Assembly: GCA_016699695.1 (NCBI GenBank)
Contig: CP065006.1
Coordinates: 3,902,375 to 3,966,374, forward strand
Direction of reading: 5' to 3'
Source: Bacteroidota bacterium
GTDB lineage: Bacteria; Bacteroidota; Bacteroidia; Bacteroidales; UBA10428
DNA: 64,000 nucleotides
Shown here: piece after piece, positions 7,711 through 16,600 of the stretch
How the letters are laid out: the number at the start of each line of letters is the position of its first letter
Numbering within the stretch: the stretch's first letter is position 1
The notes under the pieces: generated by a model
The model's database searches: none
What the model was told of the DNA's origin: nothing
The model's input: only the letters and a program-made list of their open reading frames with translations
Position numbers and translations under genes: made by a program

Positions 7711-8507
7711 TTATTTAGCGAGCTGTAAAATCCTGAAAGCCCCCCGGGCTACTATAACAAAGACAAGTGAGCCTACAATTAAATCGGGAAGTTTGGAAGA
7801 TAATAATAATACTAAAATACCTGCTATAATTACGCCTATACTGATAAGTACATCATTGGCAAGAAATATCTTTCCGGCTTTTATATGTACTTCATCTTTG
7901 GTTTTAGCTTTTTGCAATAAATAGAGGCTTAGAGCATTTCCGATAAATGTAAAAGATGCAACAATTATCATGGTTTTATAATCAGGTATATGTTCGTACC
8001 CTAAAAATCTTCTAATAACCTCAAATAACCCGGCAATTGCAAGCGTAAGCTGTAAATAACCGCTTATTTTAGCAACAACTTTTTTCTTTGAGAGCGCTTT
8101 GCCAACTACAAACAAACTGATACCAAAAACAAGTGCATCGGCCAACATATCGAGGCTATCTGCAACAAGACCCATTGAGTTGGCCAACAGGCCTGCAATG
8201 AGTTCGATAACGAAAAAAGAAAAATTAATACCAAATACCCAAAAAAATAGTTTTTCTCGTCCCTTTCTTCTGAAATTAAAAAATCATCCGGCAACGCTTC
8301 TTTTGCTATGATTTTTGTATCGAGCTTCAAACTGTCAATAGTTTGAAAAATAACATCGTTATCCCCAGAATGAAATACTTCGAGTTTCCTGTTGGGTATA
8401 TCGAAATGCAATGATTTTATTGAACCTACACCCTGGAGTTTTAACCTGATTAATTGTTCTTCCGAAGAACAATCCATTTTTGAAATATTGAAGGTTGTCT
8501 TATTCAT
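7711..8507 (-). pseudogene. Cation-diffusion-facilitator-like transporter with HMA-like N-terminus, frameshifted
   Basis: Two frames join into one protein parallel to the intact gene at 10456-11250. The N-terminal part from ATG 8507 contains the HMA-like SKMDCSSEEQLIRLKLQG. The C-terminal part contains NSMGLVADSLDMLADALVFG and the remaining transmembrane helices. The frame changes near a run of seven A at about 8242-8248 (T run on the coding strand); shifting there restores continuous homology. It could be a pseudogene, a phase-variable tract or a sequencing error. If intact it would export divalent metal across the inner membrane. Confidence 0.8.
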
Positions 8508-8570
8508 CTTATAAAACTTTACAACCATCGTTTGACCATGCTTAGCCAAACGATGGCTATTTTTAGTAAC

Positions 8571-9170
8571 TTATTTAAGGCTTTCGGTATAAATATGATT
8601 TAAACGAAGCATTTTATAATAATCATCGAAAATTAACAAATCGGCATCTGATTTGAAATGTAAATCAATTAAATCATGAAACTTTTTATTGCTTGCAAAT
8701 GATGTTTCAATATTTTTGAGTGTTAATTCTTTCAAAGGGTTACTGGCGGCTTCGCTAAAGAAATAACTTGTTTTTGAAACAGACTGATTGGATTTAGGGC
8801 TTGTGGTTGATTTTTCTATAATCCGATAAACTGTAATTGGCCCTTTGTCGATAATTTCATATTCTTTATCCTGAAATACCCTGTATTCCTTACCATCGCA
8901 CAAGCGAAATCCCCAAATTTCCGATTTAGATAATTTAATGGTACTATCACGATGGGTAACCTTTACTGTTTTTGAGCCGAAAAAATCGGAGGTGCTTATT
9001 TTATGTTTTTCGGTAAGGCAGTTTATTTCGTAGGTGAGCTTGCCTGTAGAAAAATCGTTAGCTGACAGATATAAGCCACTTTTATTTGAAAGAGCTTCGT
9101 TAGATTGTCCAAATGTTGAACTTATTAATGCTAAGCCAACAATAGCGAGTGATAATAATTTTGTCTTCAT
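8571..9170 (-). CDS. Secreted hypothetical protein, paralogue of the next gene
   Basis: 199 residues with a signal peptide (MKTKLLSLAIVGLALISSTF, then GQ). The mature part has the pattern GLYLSANDFSTGKLTYEI, shared with GLYLTPSDFQTGKLTFPT in the neighbour at 9208-9834. Both also share a segment after about residue 80 (FRLCDGKEYRVF here, IRLTNGENYRFI there). The two are tandem paralogues 37 bp apart. No enzyme motif is visible. Their place between metal-transport genes suggests an envelope role in metal response. Confidence 0.6.
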   Translation of the reverse strand: MKTKLLSLAIVGLALISSTFGQSNEALSNKSGLYLSANDFSTGKLTYEINCLTEKHKISTSDFFGSKTVKVTHRDSTIKLSKSEIWGFRLCDGKEYRVFQDKEYEIIDKGPITVYRIIEKSTTSPKSNQSVSKTSYFFSEAASNPLKELTLKNIETSFASNKKFHDLIDLHFKSDADLLIFDDYYKMLRLNHIYTESLK

Positions 9171-9207
9171 AATTTTAAAATTTTGGAATTAATACTAAAA
9201 AGCATAT

Positions 9208-9834
9208 TCATTTTTTTATTACTGAAAGAATTGTTTCGTTTAATGTAAAGTGACCCGTTTTCGGATTAATTTCAGACAACATCTCATCGGTTGTGTATTT
9301 GTCGCAAACGGTTTTGTGTACAAAGGTATCGGTAAGGGCATATTTACGAAGGTTGGCCAAGGTAAGCATGAATACCGCATTTTGATTTCTTGTACTGAAA
9401 TAAAAATAGGTGATTGGAACTTCCTTAGACCTGCGACTTCTGCCCGATTGTTTGTATTCGGTTTTGGTGGTTTTGAAAGTATAAATGTACAAATATGAAG
9501 TATCGGCAATTAAACAAGGGGTGCGGTTTATAAAGCGGTAATTTTCGCCATTGGTTAAACGGATGGCAAAAATACTATCCTTGTAAAAAACGGTTTCTTT
9601 GTCCTGCTCTATGCTGATAATATCGGGCGAGATAAAGAATTGTTTGAGTTTGATTTTATCTCCTTTGTGCTGTTTATCGGTAGGAAAGGTAAGTTTTCCG
9701 GTTTGGAAATCGGAAGGAGTAAGATACAAGCCCTCGACTTCGCTGTTTTTTATTTCCTTTTGGCGTTGTGCGAAAATTTGCCCTGTAAGGCTTAACAGCA
9801 TTACTATTGCTGTGATTTTTATATGTGTTTTCAC
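9208..9834 (-). CDS. Secreted hypothetical protein, paralogue of the previous gene
   Basis: 208 residues with a signal peptide (KITAIVMLLSLTGQIFAQ). The mature protein starts with a charged stretch, then the shared GLYLTPSDFQTGKLTF block and a central ENYRFINRTPCLIADTSYLY beta-rich region. It ends in a helical C-terminus. Same family as 8571-9170, by eye about one third identical in the N-terminal half. Function unknown; probably periplasmic or exported. Confidence 0.6.
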   Translation of the reverse strand: MKTHIKITAIVMLLSLTGQIFAQRQKEIKNSEVEGLYLTPSDFQTGKLTFPTDKQHKGDKIKLKQFFISPDIISIEQDKETVFYKDSIFAIRLTNGENYRFINRTPCLIADTSYLYIYTFKTTKTEYKQSGRSRRSKEVPITYFYFSTRNQNAVFMLTLANLRKYALTDTFVHKTVCDKYTTDEMLSEINPKTGHFTLNETILSVIKK

Positions 9835-9852
9835 TTTTCAAAATTTTAGATA

Positions 9853-10449
9853 TTAAAACCACCTGCCAGTTTTTTGGCAGTAATGTAAATAGTTTTCGCC
9901 GTGTACACTTCTCAGGTATTCTTCTTCGAGCCTTACTTGTACCTGAAAAAGCAGGGTTGACGCAACGAAAACCAATAAGGTAATGGCATTGGGTATTATG
10001 AGGAATATCCCTGCCAATGTTAAGAGCATACCCAAAAACACTGGGTTTCGGGAGATAGAAAACAATCCGTTGGTTTTGAGTTCGGTTTTAGCCGAATGGT
10101 CGATACCAACACGCCATGAGTTGCTCATTTGCACCTGTGCAATGATTATCCATAACAAAGCAAGGTGAATGAGTGCAAAACCTGCATATTTGAGTATTGA
10201 TATTTCGAGCCACGCAAAGGGTGCGAAATATTGCAAACCTGCGGGATGAACGAGGTTTACCAATGCCACAATAAAGATTAATGATGTTATGGGTGCTGAT
10301 ACCTTGCCCAAAAAGTCGTGTGCCGAATCGGTATTTTTAAACACATATGGATTAATGCCTGTTTTGCGTTTTACCCGAACTGACGGGATAACAAACACGA
10401 CGAGGAAGTACACAACCAAAAACGATAGGATATATATTTTTTCGAACAT
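9853..10449 (-). CDS. Isoprenylcysteine carboxyl methyltransferase (ICMT/PEMT-like) family membrane protein
   Basis: A 198-residue integral membrane protein with about five hydrophobic segments. The C-terminal half has the family hallmark of a SAM-dependent membrane methyltransferase: NGLFSISRNPVFLGMLLTLA, then LEEEYLRSVHGENYLHYCQK. These NP and EE...Y motifs bind S-adenosylmethionine in the phospholipid/isoprenylcysteine methyltransferase superfamily. Bacterial members often sit beside metal-efflux genes and their substrates are mostly unknown. It ends 6 bp upstream of nothing but its own operon partner: the CDF gene upstream stops at 10456, 7 bp before this start. Operon membership is therefore likely. 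Confidence 0.82.
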   Translation of the reverse strand: MFEKIYILSFLVVYFLVVFVIPSVRVKRKTGINPYVFKNTDSAHDFLGKVSAPITSLIFIVALVNLVHPAGLQYFAPFAWLEISILKYAGFALIHLALLWIIIAQVQMSNSWRVGIDHSAKTELKTNGLFSISRNPVFLGMLLTLAGIFLIIPNAITLLVFVASTLLFQVQVRLEEEYLRSVHGENYLHYCQKTGRWF

Positions 10450-10455
10450 AACTAA

Positions 10456-11250
10456 TTAATTTTTACTTAGTTTTAAAATGCGGATAGCTCCCCTGAAAAC
10501 AATAAGAAATACTAATGAACCGATTACAAGGTCGGGGTATTTTGAGTTTGTGAACAAAACCAAAAGGCCTGCAATTATAACCCCTCCATTGATTATTATG
10601 TCGTTGGAAGTGAAAATCATGCTTGCTTTCATGTGTGCTTCGTTGCTATTAGATTTTTGTAGCAAGTACAAGCAAATTGCATTGGCAAGCATGGCAAAAA
10701 CTGAAACAGCAACCATGGTGCGATAGTCGGGAAAGGTATCCGTACCAATAAACCTTCTTACAACCTCAACCAAACCAATTAATGCCAATAATAGCTGTAA
10801 ATAACCGCTCCAAGCGGCCACTTTTTGTTTACGATGAACCAAACTGCCAACAGCCCAAAGACTAAGTCCGTAAACAAAAGCATCGGCAAGCATATCAAGC
10901 GAATCGGCAACCAAGCCCATTGAGCCTGAAAATAATCCCGCAACAATCTCGATTAGGAAAAATCCGAAATTGATGACCAGAACAGCCCATAAAAGTTTTG
11001 ATTGTACATCGTTTTTGTTCTTAGCCGATTGCCAATCAATTACAGATTGTTCTTTAAGTTCGGAACCCAAATCAAGGCTTTTTAATTTGCGTTCAATCTC
11101 GTTGTTTTCGGAATGTACGATTATCAACGTTCTTTCGGTTATATTAAACTGCAAATCATGAATGGCGGAAATGCCATCCAGTTTCATACGAATTAATCTC
11201 TCCTCTGAAGGGCAATCCATTTTGCTGATAATATATGTGCTTTTAATCAT
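10456..11250 (-). CDS. Cation-diffusion-facilitator-like transporter with HMA-like N-terminal domain
   Basis: The start at 11250 (MIKSTYIISKMDCPSEERLI) is chosen because upstream codons only mirror the neighbouring czcD-like gene in another frame. About 264 residues. The N-terminal 75 residues form an HMA-like domain with a single MDC metal-binding cysteine instead of CxxC. From about residue 90 the transporter has five to six helices, including GSMGLVADSLDMLADAFVYG, which carries the SxxLxxDxxxD metal-site motif. It likely exports a divalent metal at the inner membrane. It is an intact version of the frameshifted gene at 7711-8507, so the locus holds a duplicated transporter. Confidence 0.85.
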   Translation of the reverse strand: MIKSTYIISKMDCPSEERLIRMKLDGISAIHDLQFNITERTLIIVHSENNEIERKLKSLDLGSELKEQSVIDWQSAKNKNDVQSKLLWAVLVINFGFFLIEIVAGLFSGSMGLVADSLDMLADAFVYGLSLWAVGSLVHRKQKVAAWSGYLQLLLALIGLVEVVRRFIGTDTFPDYRTMVAVSVFAMLANAICLYLLQKSNSNEAHMKASMIFTSNDIIINGGVIIAGLLVLFTNSKYPDLVIGSLVFLIVFRGAIRILKLSKN

Positions 11251-11263
11251 GGGGAAGTGCAAA

Positions 11264-12154
11264 TTAAAAATTACAATTTGTTTCGCAATCGGCTTTGCCA
11301 TATTCAACCTGTATGGTAGCGTGTTCAATATCAAACTGCTGGTGCAACTGGTGTTGAACGTTGGTGATAAACGTAACATCGGTTTGGGTGTTGGTTGCCA
11401 AATGCACGGTAAGGGCTGCATCGGTGGTGCTTAATGCCCAAATATGCAGGTCGTGTATGTCGGAAACTTCGGGCAAACTTTTCAGGTAGTCTCGCACGGC
11501 TTGGATATTCACGTTTTCGGGAACGGCATCGAGGGCAAGGTTTACAGAATCGATAAGTAAATGGTACGAGCTGTAAAGGATTACTGCAATGATTGCAAAT
11601 GATACCAACGAATCGACCCAAACTATACCGGTGAAAGCCATAATTATACCAGCTACTACTACCCCCAACGACACAAGGGCATCGGCAATAAAATGGATAA
11701 AGGCACTGCGGATATTCAAATCGTGCTTTTTGCCTTTCATAAACAGCCATGCCGTAAAGCCGTTTACGGCTATACCAATGGCAGCAACAGTAATAACACT
11801 ATTTGAGTTAATTTCGAGCGGTTTACCTAGTCGTTCGATGGTTTCCCAGATAATAAACACCACAGCAGCTAAAAGCAAAATGGTATTTAGCAGCGCGATG
11901 AGAATTGTTGAACGGCGGAAGCCATAGGTAAATTTTAGCGTTGGCTTGCGTTGCGACAGAATTACCGCAACCCACGAGAAAACTAAAGCAAGAACATCAC
12001 TTAGGTTGTGCCCTGCATCCGCAACCAATGCCATTGAGTTTGAGAAAAAACCGTAGGTTGCTTCAATAATAATAAAAACGATATTTATGGAAATGCCTAT
12101 TTTAAAGGCATTTCCTAAATTAATATCGTGACTGTGTGAATGTTGGTGCTCCAT
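11264..12154 (-). CDS. czcD: Cation diffusion facilitator, CzcD/ZitB type
   Basis: 296 residues. A His-rich N-terminus (MEHQHSHSHD), six predicted helices, and the CDF metal-site motifs SMALVADAGHNLSDVLAL (helix II) and FIHFIADALVSLGVV (helix V), each with the H/DxxxD pair. The C-terminal cytoplasmic domain (from about residue 210, VNIQAVRDYL to HIWALST) is the usual CDF metallochaperone-like fold. It exchanges Zn/Cd/Co for protons across the inner membrane. It lies 13 bp upstream of the HMA-CDF gene and 1 bp after the small Cys-rich gene, so it belongs to the czc operon. Confidence 0.92.
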   Translation of the reverse strand: MEHQHSHSHDINLGNAFKIGISINIVFIIIEATYGFFSNSMALVADAGHNLSDVLALVFSWVAVILSQRKPTLKFTYGFRRSTILIALLNTILLLAAVVFIIWETIERLGKPLEINSNSVITVAAIGIAVNGFTAWLFMKGKKHDLNIRSAFIHFIADALVSLGVVVAGIIMAFTGIVWVDSLVSFAIIAVILYSSYHLLIDSVNLALDAVPENVNIQAVRDYLKSLPEVSDIHDLHIWALSTTDAALTVHLATNTQTDVTFITNVQHQLHQQFDIEHATIQVEYGKADCETNCNF

Positions 12155-12155
12155 G

Positions 12156-12371
12156 TTATTTTATATCGTTTTGCACTTGCATTGGAGGACATTTTACCGT
12201 ACCATAGGAACATAAAACGCAGCAATCTCCCGATTTAGGCTTTATAACTTTATTGCAATTGCTACATTCATAGTAGTACATACAAGCATCCATAGGCATT
12301 GTTATACTCTGCTCAAAGCCACAATTTGGACATTTTAATATAGATTTAATATTAATCATACTGAAACTCAT
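12156..12371 (-). CDS. Small Cys-rich GDCCVxCSYG-type protein
   Basis: 71 residues, or 67 if the second Met (MINIKSILKCPNC) is the start. Three cysteine clusters are visible: CPNC, CSNC and the signature SGDCCVLCSYGTVKCPP. This is a small family found in metal-resistance loci of Bacteroidota, probably binding zinc or copper through its cysteines. It sits between the CzcB-like adaptor (7 bp) and the CzcD gene (1 bp), so it is co-transcribed with both. A metallochaperone or buffer role is inference. Confidence 0.8.
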   Translation of the reverse strand: MSFSMINIKSILKCPNCGFEQSITMPMDACMYYYECSNCNKVIKPKSGDCCVLCSYGTVKCPPMQVQNDIK

Positions 12372-12377
12372 TAAAGA

Positions 12378-13646
12378 TTAACCGCAAGTCATTTCTCCTG
12401 CGTTCTTTTTAGCCGAAAGTAATTTGTACGCCCCTTTGGTTACGATTTTGGTGTTTTGAATATCAAAACCTGCGGGTAAAAGAATTTCTGTAAAGCCATC
12501 GTTAGTATCGCCTTTGGTAATTTCGATAAAGCGGTATTCGGTAAATGGTTTACCGCCTTCTTCTTTATCTTTCTCAAAAGCAAATATGTAATACTTATTA
12601 TCGAATGATACCACTGCATCGGCAGGGACAGAAGTTACCTGTTTGTCGGTTTTTTCGATATGTGCCAATACATACATACCAGGCAACACATTATTGCAAG
12701 GCTGCTGAACGGTTGCATACACTTTATAGGTTTTATCAGCATTTATTGATTTGCCAACCTGATAAATTTTTGCTTTATGCTCGTGTGTTTCGTTGTTGAT
12801 TGTGAAATGTGCAAACTGACCAATAGAAATGGTATTTGCATCCTTTTCGAACAAACTGAGTTCGAGCAATAAATTATCATTGCCAACTATTTCAAAAAGC
12901 ACATCGGTTGGCGAAACATATTTACCAATACTGAGGTTTGCCGTTTTTACATAACCATTGATAGGCGAAACAAGAGCAATGGTTGCAGAGATATTATCTT
13001 CAGAAAGTGTGGCGGGGTTTACGCCAATAACCTGTAATTTTTGACCTATGCCTTTTAATTGTGCTTTGAGGCTCCGATATTCGGAGGTAGTTTGTTGCAG
13101 GTTTTTTTCGGAATAGACATCGTCCTTATAAAGTTCGGTGTGGCGTTTATATTCCGCTTCGGCAAACTCGTACTTGTTTTTTATATCGAGGTAATTTTGC
13201 TGCAAATCGACAAACTCGGTATTCTCGATGATTGCGAGTGTATGACCTTTAGAAACTGCATTGCCGGGTAAAAGGCTTGACGATTTTACAAACCCTCCCA
13301 ATGGAACACTAACAGAAGCCGAATTTTGGGGCGCAGTGGTAACTATACCGTTGGCTTTGATAACACCGCTTACCTGACGCATTTCGACTTTGCCCAGTTG
13401 CACACCTGCCAGTTTGATTTGTTCTGCATTCATTTCAACGATGTCTTCGGGCAACTCTTCGTGTTCGCCTTCTTCTTCATGTTCGCCTTCGGCGTGGTTA
13501 TGCCCCTCGTGGCTTTCTTTTTCGGAGCTTTCGGCATGAGCTCCCGCCTCGTGGCCGTGTTCATCAAGTTTCTTGCTGTTGCAGCCTGTGAAAGCGGCTA
13601 CACTAATCATTACTAAAAGAATGATGCTATATTTTAATGTTTTCAT
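12378..13646 (-). CDS. czcB: CzcB-like periplasmic adaptor of RND heavy-metal efflux
   Basis: 422 residues. A lipoprotein signal (LLVMISVAAFTGC) precedes a His/Glu-rich linker (residues about 25-65, HEAGAHAESSEKESHEGHNH) likely to bind metal. The membrane-fusion core follows: a barrel/lipoyl half (SVSVPLGGFVKSSSLLPGNA), a helical hairpin (FVDLQQNYLDIKNKYEFAEA), the second lipoyl half (ATIALVSPINGYVKTANLSI) and a C-terminal beta domain. It bridges the CzcA pump and the outer-membrane channel. It starts 12 bp after the stop of the czcA fusion upstream. It ends with a Cys (MTCG), which may contribute to metal binding. Confidence 0.92.
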   Translation of the reverse strand: MKTLKYSIILLVMISVAAFTGCNSKKLDEHGHEAGAHAESSEKESHEGHNHAEGEHEEEGEHEELPEDIVEMNAEQIKLAGVQLGKVEMRQVSGVIKANGIVTTAPQNSASVSVPLGGFVKSSSLLPGNAVSKGHTLAIIENTEFVDLQQNYLDIKNKYEFAEAEYKRHTELYKDDVYSEKNLQQTTSEYRSLKAQLKGIGQKLQVIGVNPATLSEDNISATIALVSPINGYVKTANLSIGKYVSPTDVLFEIVGNDNLLLELSLFEKDANTISIGQFAHFTINNETHEHKAKIYQVGKSINADKTYKVYATVQQPCNNVLPGMYVLAHIEKTDKQVTSVPADAVVSFDNKYYIFAFEKDKEEGGKPFTEYRFIEITKGDTNDGFTEILLPAGFDIQNTKIVTKGAYKLLSAKKNAGEMTCG

Positions 13647-13658
13647 AAAAAATCAGAA

Positions 13659-16600
13659 TTAAAATGTTTTACCTGTAATAAAGTCAATTGAAATAATAGT
13701 TTGATTATAGCCGTTGAGTGCATCGAGATAGCTTTGTTTGATAGACAATGCACGGTTGAGCGACAGGATATAATCGAGATAATCCATTGCACCTGCTTTG
13801 TAGCTGCGGGTAGATTGCTCGATAATCAAATCGGCTTCGGGAACGGCTTGTTTTTCGTAAAACTCAACACTGTTGTTGAACTTGCTGTATTCACTCAAAA
13901 GAGCCTGATAACTACCCGATAGTGATTTGGTGTAATACTCGGCGTTGGTGCTTGCCACCTGCTGTTTGATTTTTGCTGCCTTTGTTTTAGAAGTATAAGG
14001 AACAAACCACAGCGGAATGGAAATGCCTGCCTGAATACCTGTAAACCGGTCGCCAGTGCCAAAGGTGCGGGGCAGCCCGTTTATCTCCTGCACGCCCTGC
14101 ATGGTTTGGCTAAAGTATCCAATGCTGAAATCGGGCATCATACGGCTGCGTTCCAAATTTTTCTCGATACGTGCAACTTCAACCTGCTGCTGAATGTAAC
14201 CCAACGACGGATTGGAAGAAACTGCCAAAGTATCGGAAAGTGTAATATACCCCGAACGTCGAAGTACAGTATCGGCAGGAATTAAAGCATAATCGACATT
14301 CAGCAGGGTTTGTAAACGCTGAATAAGAACCTCAATATCGGCTGTTGTTTGCTGCAATTGGTTTTTAATTTCGAGGCTTTGCGAACGTGCTGTAATCATT
14401 TCAAGGCGATTTGTTTCGCCTGTTTTTGCCCTAAGTTCGGCAGCCCTTAAAAATCCCGAATATAAACTATCCTGATACTTCAAAAGTTTTTGTTTGGAAT
14501 ACAGGTAAGCCAATTGCCAATAAGCCTGTTTTACTTGCGAGGCAATTTCGAGTTGAGAGGACTTTTGCTGCCATTCGCTACTTTTTATATTTGCATTCGC
14601 CAGTTTATTTTGATTGATATAAACCGAAGGGAAAGCAAAAGATTGTGAAATGGTAAAGCTATTGTCCTTAGTATAAGAATTAAACTGCCCATACTGCCCA
14701 TCTATAGCAGTTTTTGGAATGTCCCACGAAGAACCTTTGAGGGCTTTCTGCACATCGACCGAATAAGCTGCAGAACGAACCGCTAAATTACTGTCTAAAG
14801 CCAATTGAATGGCATTTTGCAAGGTTATTTGCTTGGTTTGCTGCGCTTCGGCTTTATTGAAAAAGAATGTGCCCAAAAGTACAAGAATCATAGCCAACCC
14901 GCCTGTATTCAGTTTTCTATTTTTAGAAGGAAGTTTGAAATTACGTTTTGTAAAAATGATATAAAGTACAGGCAAAACTACTAAGGTAAGAAGCGTTGAT
15001 GTAATAAGTCCACCTATTACAACAGTTGCCAAAGGTTTTTGAACTTCGGCACCCGCCGAAGTTGACAAAGCCATAGGCAGAAACCCGAGCGATGCTACGG
15101 CAGCAGTCATTAGCACAGGGCGTAAACGAGTTTTTAAACCTTGTAATACACGTTCGGTGATGTCGGAAACACCCTCTTTTTCGAGGCGGTTAAATTCGGC
15201 AATCAACACAATGCCATTAAGCACAGCAACCCCGAACAACGCAATGAACCCAACACCCGCAGAAATTGAGAAATTCATGTCCCTTAACCACAGCGCAACT
15301 ACTCCACCAATGGCAGCCATAGGCACTGCTGTATAAATAAGAATGGTTTGTTTGAGCGAATGGAAAGTAAAGAACAACAATACGAAAATTAGCAACAATG
15401 CTACAGGAACGGCAACAGCCAAGCGTTCACGGGCTGCAATAAGGTTTTCGAATTGTCCGCCAAATGTTGTGTAATACCCAACAGGCAATGTTAGGTTTGC
15501 ATCGAGTTTTGAACGGGCATCTTCAACCACGCTTTCGACATCACGACCACGCACGTTAAAACCGATTGTTAAACGGCGTTTTGTGTTTTCGCGCGACACT
15601 TGTGCCGGCCCTGTTTTAATTTCAACACTTGCCAATTGGTCGAGCGGAATTAAACGACCATCGGGCAAGGCAATACTAAGGTTTTTAACGTCTGAAATAT
15701 CACGTCGATGGGCTTCGTCGAGCCGTACTACAAGGTCGAAACGTTTTTCCTCCTCGAAAACCACACCTGCGGAACTACCAGCAAAGGCAGCCTTTAAGAT
15801 GTTATTTATTTCTGTAACCGAAACGCCATACTGTGCCATACGTGGGCGATTGTACTCGACTTGTATTTGAGCCAAACCTGTAACTTTTTCAACGTTAATG
15901 TCGGTTACTCCTTCGATATTTTGTATATATTCTTCGATTTGAGCTGCTTTGAGGGCAAGCGTATCGAGGTTGTCGCCAAACAATTTAATTGCCACGTCCT
16001 GTCGTGAACCAGTCATTAACTCGTTAAACCGAAGTTGTATGGGTTGCGAGAACTCGAATTTAACCCCTGCCATCACTGCCAGTTTTTCTTCCATTTTTTC
16101 AACCAGTTCTTCACGGGTATCGGCAGTTGTCCATTCGCTTTTTGGTTTAAGCGTTATTATATAGTCGCCTGTTTCCATTGGAGTGGGGTCGGTAGGTATT
16201 TCTCCGGGTCCGATTTTGCAAACCAGATGTTTTATTTCGGGAAAGTTATCACGCAAAATGGTATTGGCACGTTTCACTTCTTCAACGGTGTTCGATGGTG
16301 AACCACCCTGCAAAGTAATAACCAATCCTGCAAGGTCGCCTTCTTCAAGTTGAGGGATAAACTCGCCTCCCAATCGGGTAAAAAGGAACAGACTACCAAT
16401 AAATAGGACTACCGAAGTAACAATAATTGCCAGTTTACGGCGAAGTGCAAAAGCAATAACGGGATTAAAGGCTTTGTGCATGAAATCCATAATCTTATCG
16501 GAAATATTCCGTTTGTGTTCGGTATTCTTGCTAAGGAATAAAGATGAAATCATGGGAACCCATGTGAGCGACAATATAAACGCTCCAAGAATGGCAAAAC

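Noticed and set aside
11251..11421. Longer start for the HMA-CDF transporter at 11421
   Set aside because: The extra residues overlap the upstream czcD-like coding region in another frame and are not protein-like; MIKSTYIISKMDC fits the HMA-like domain start.
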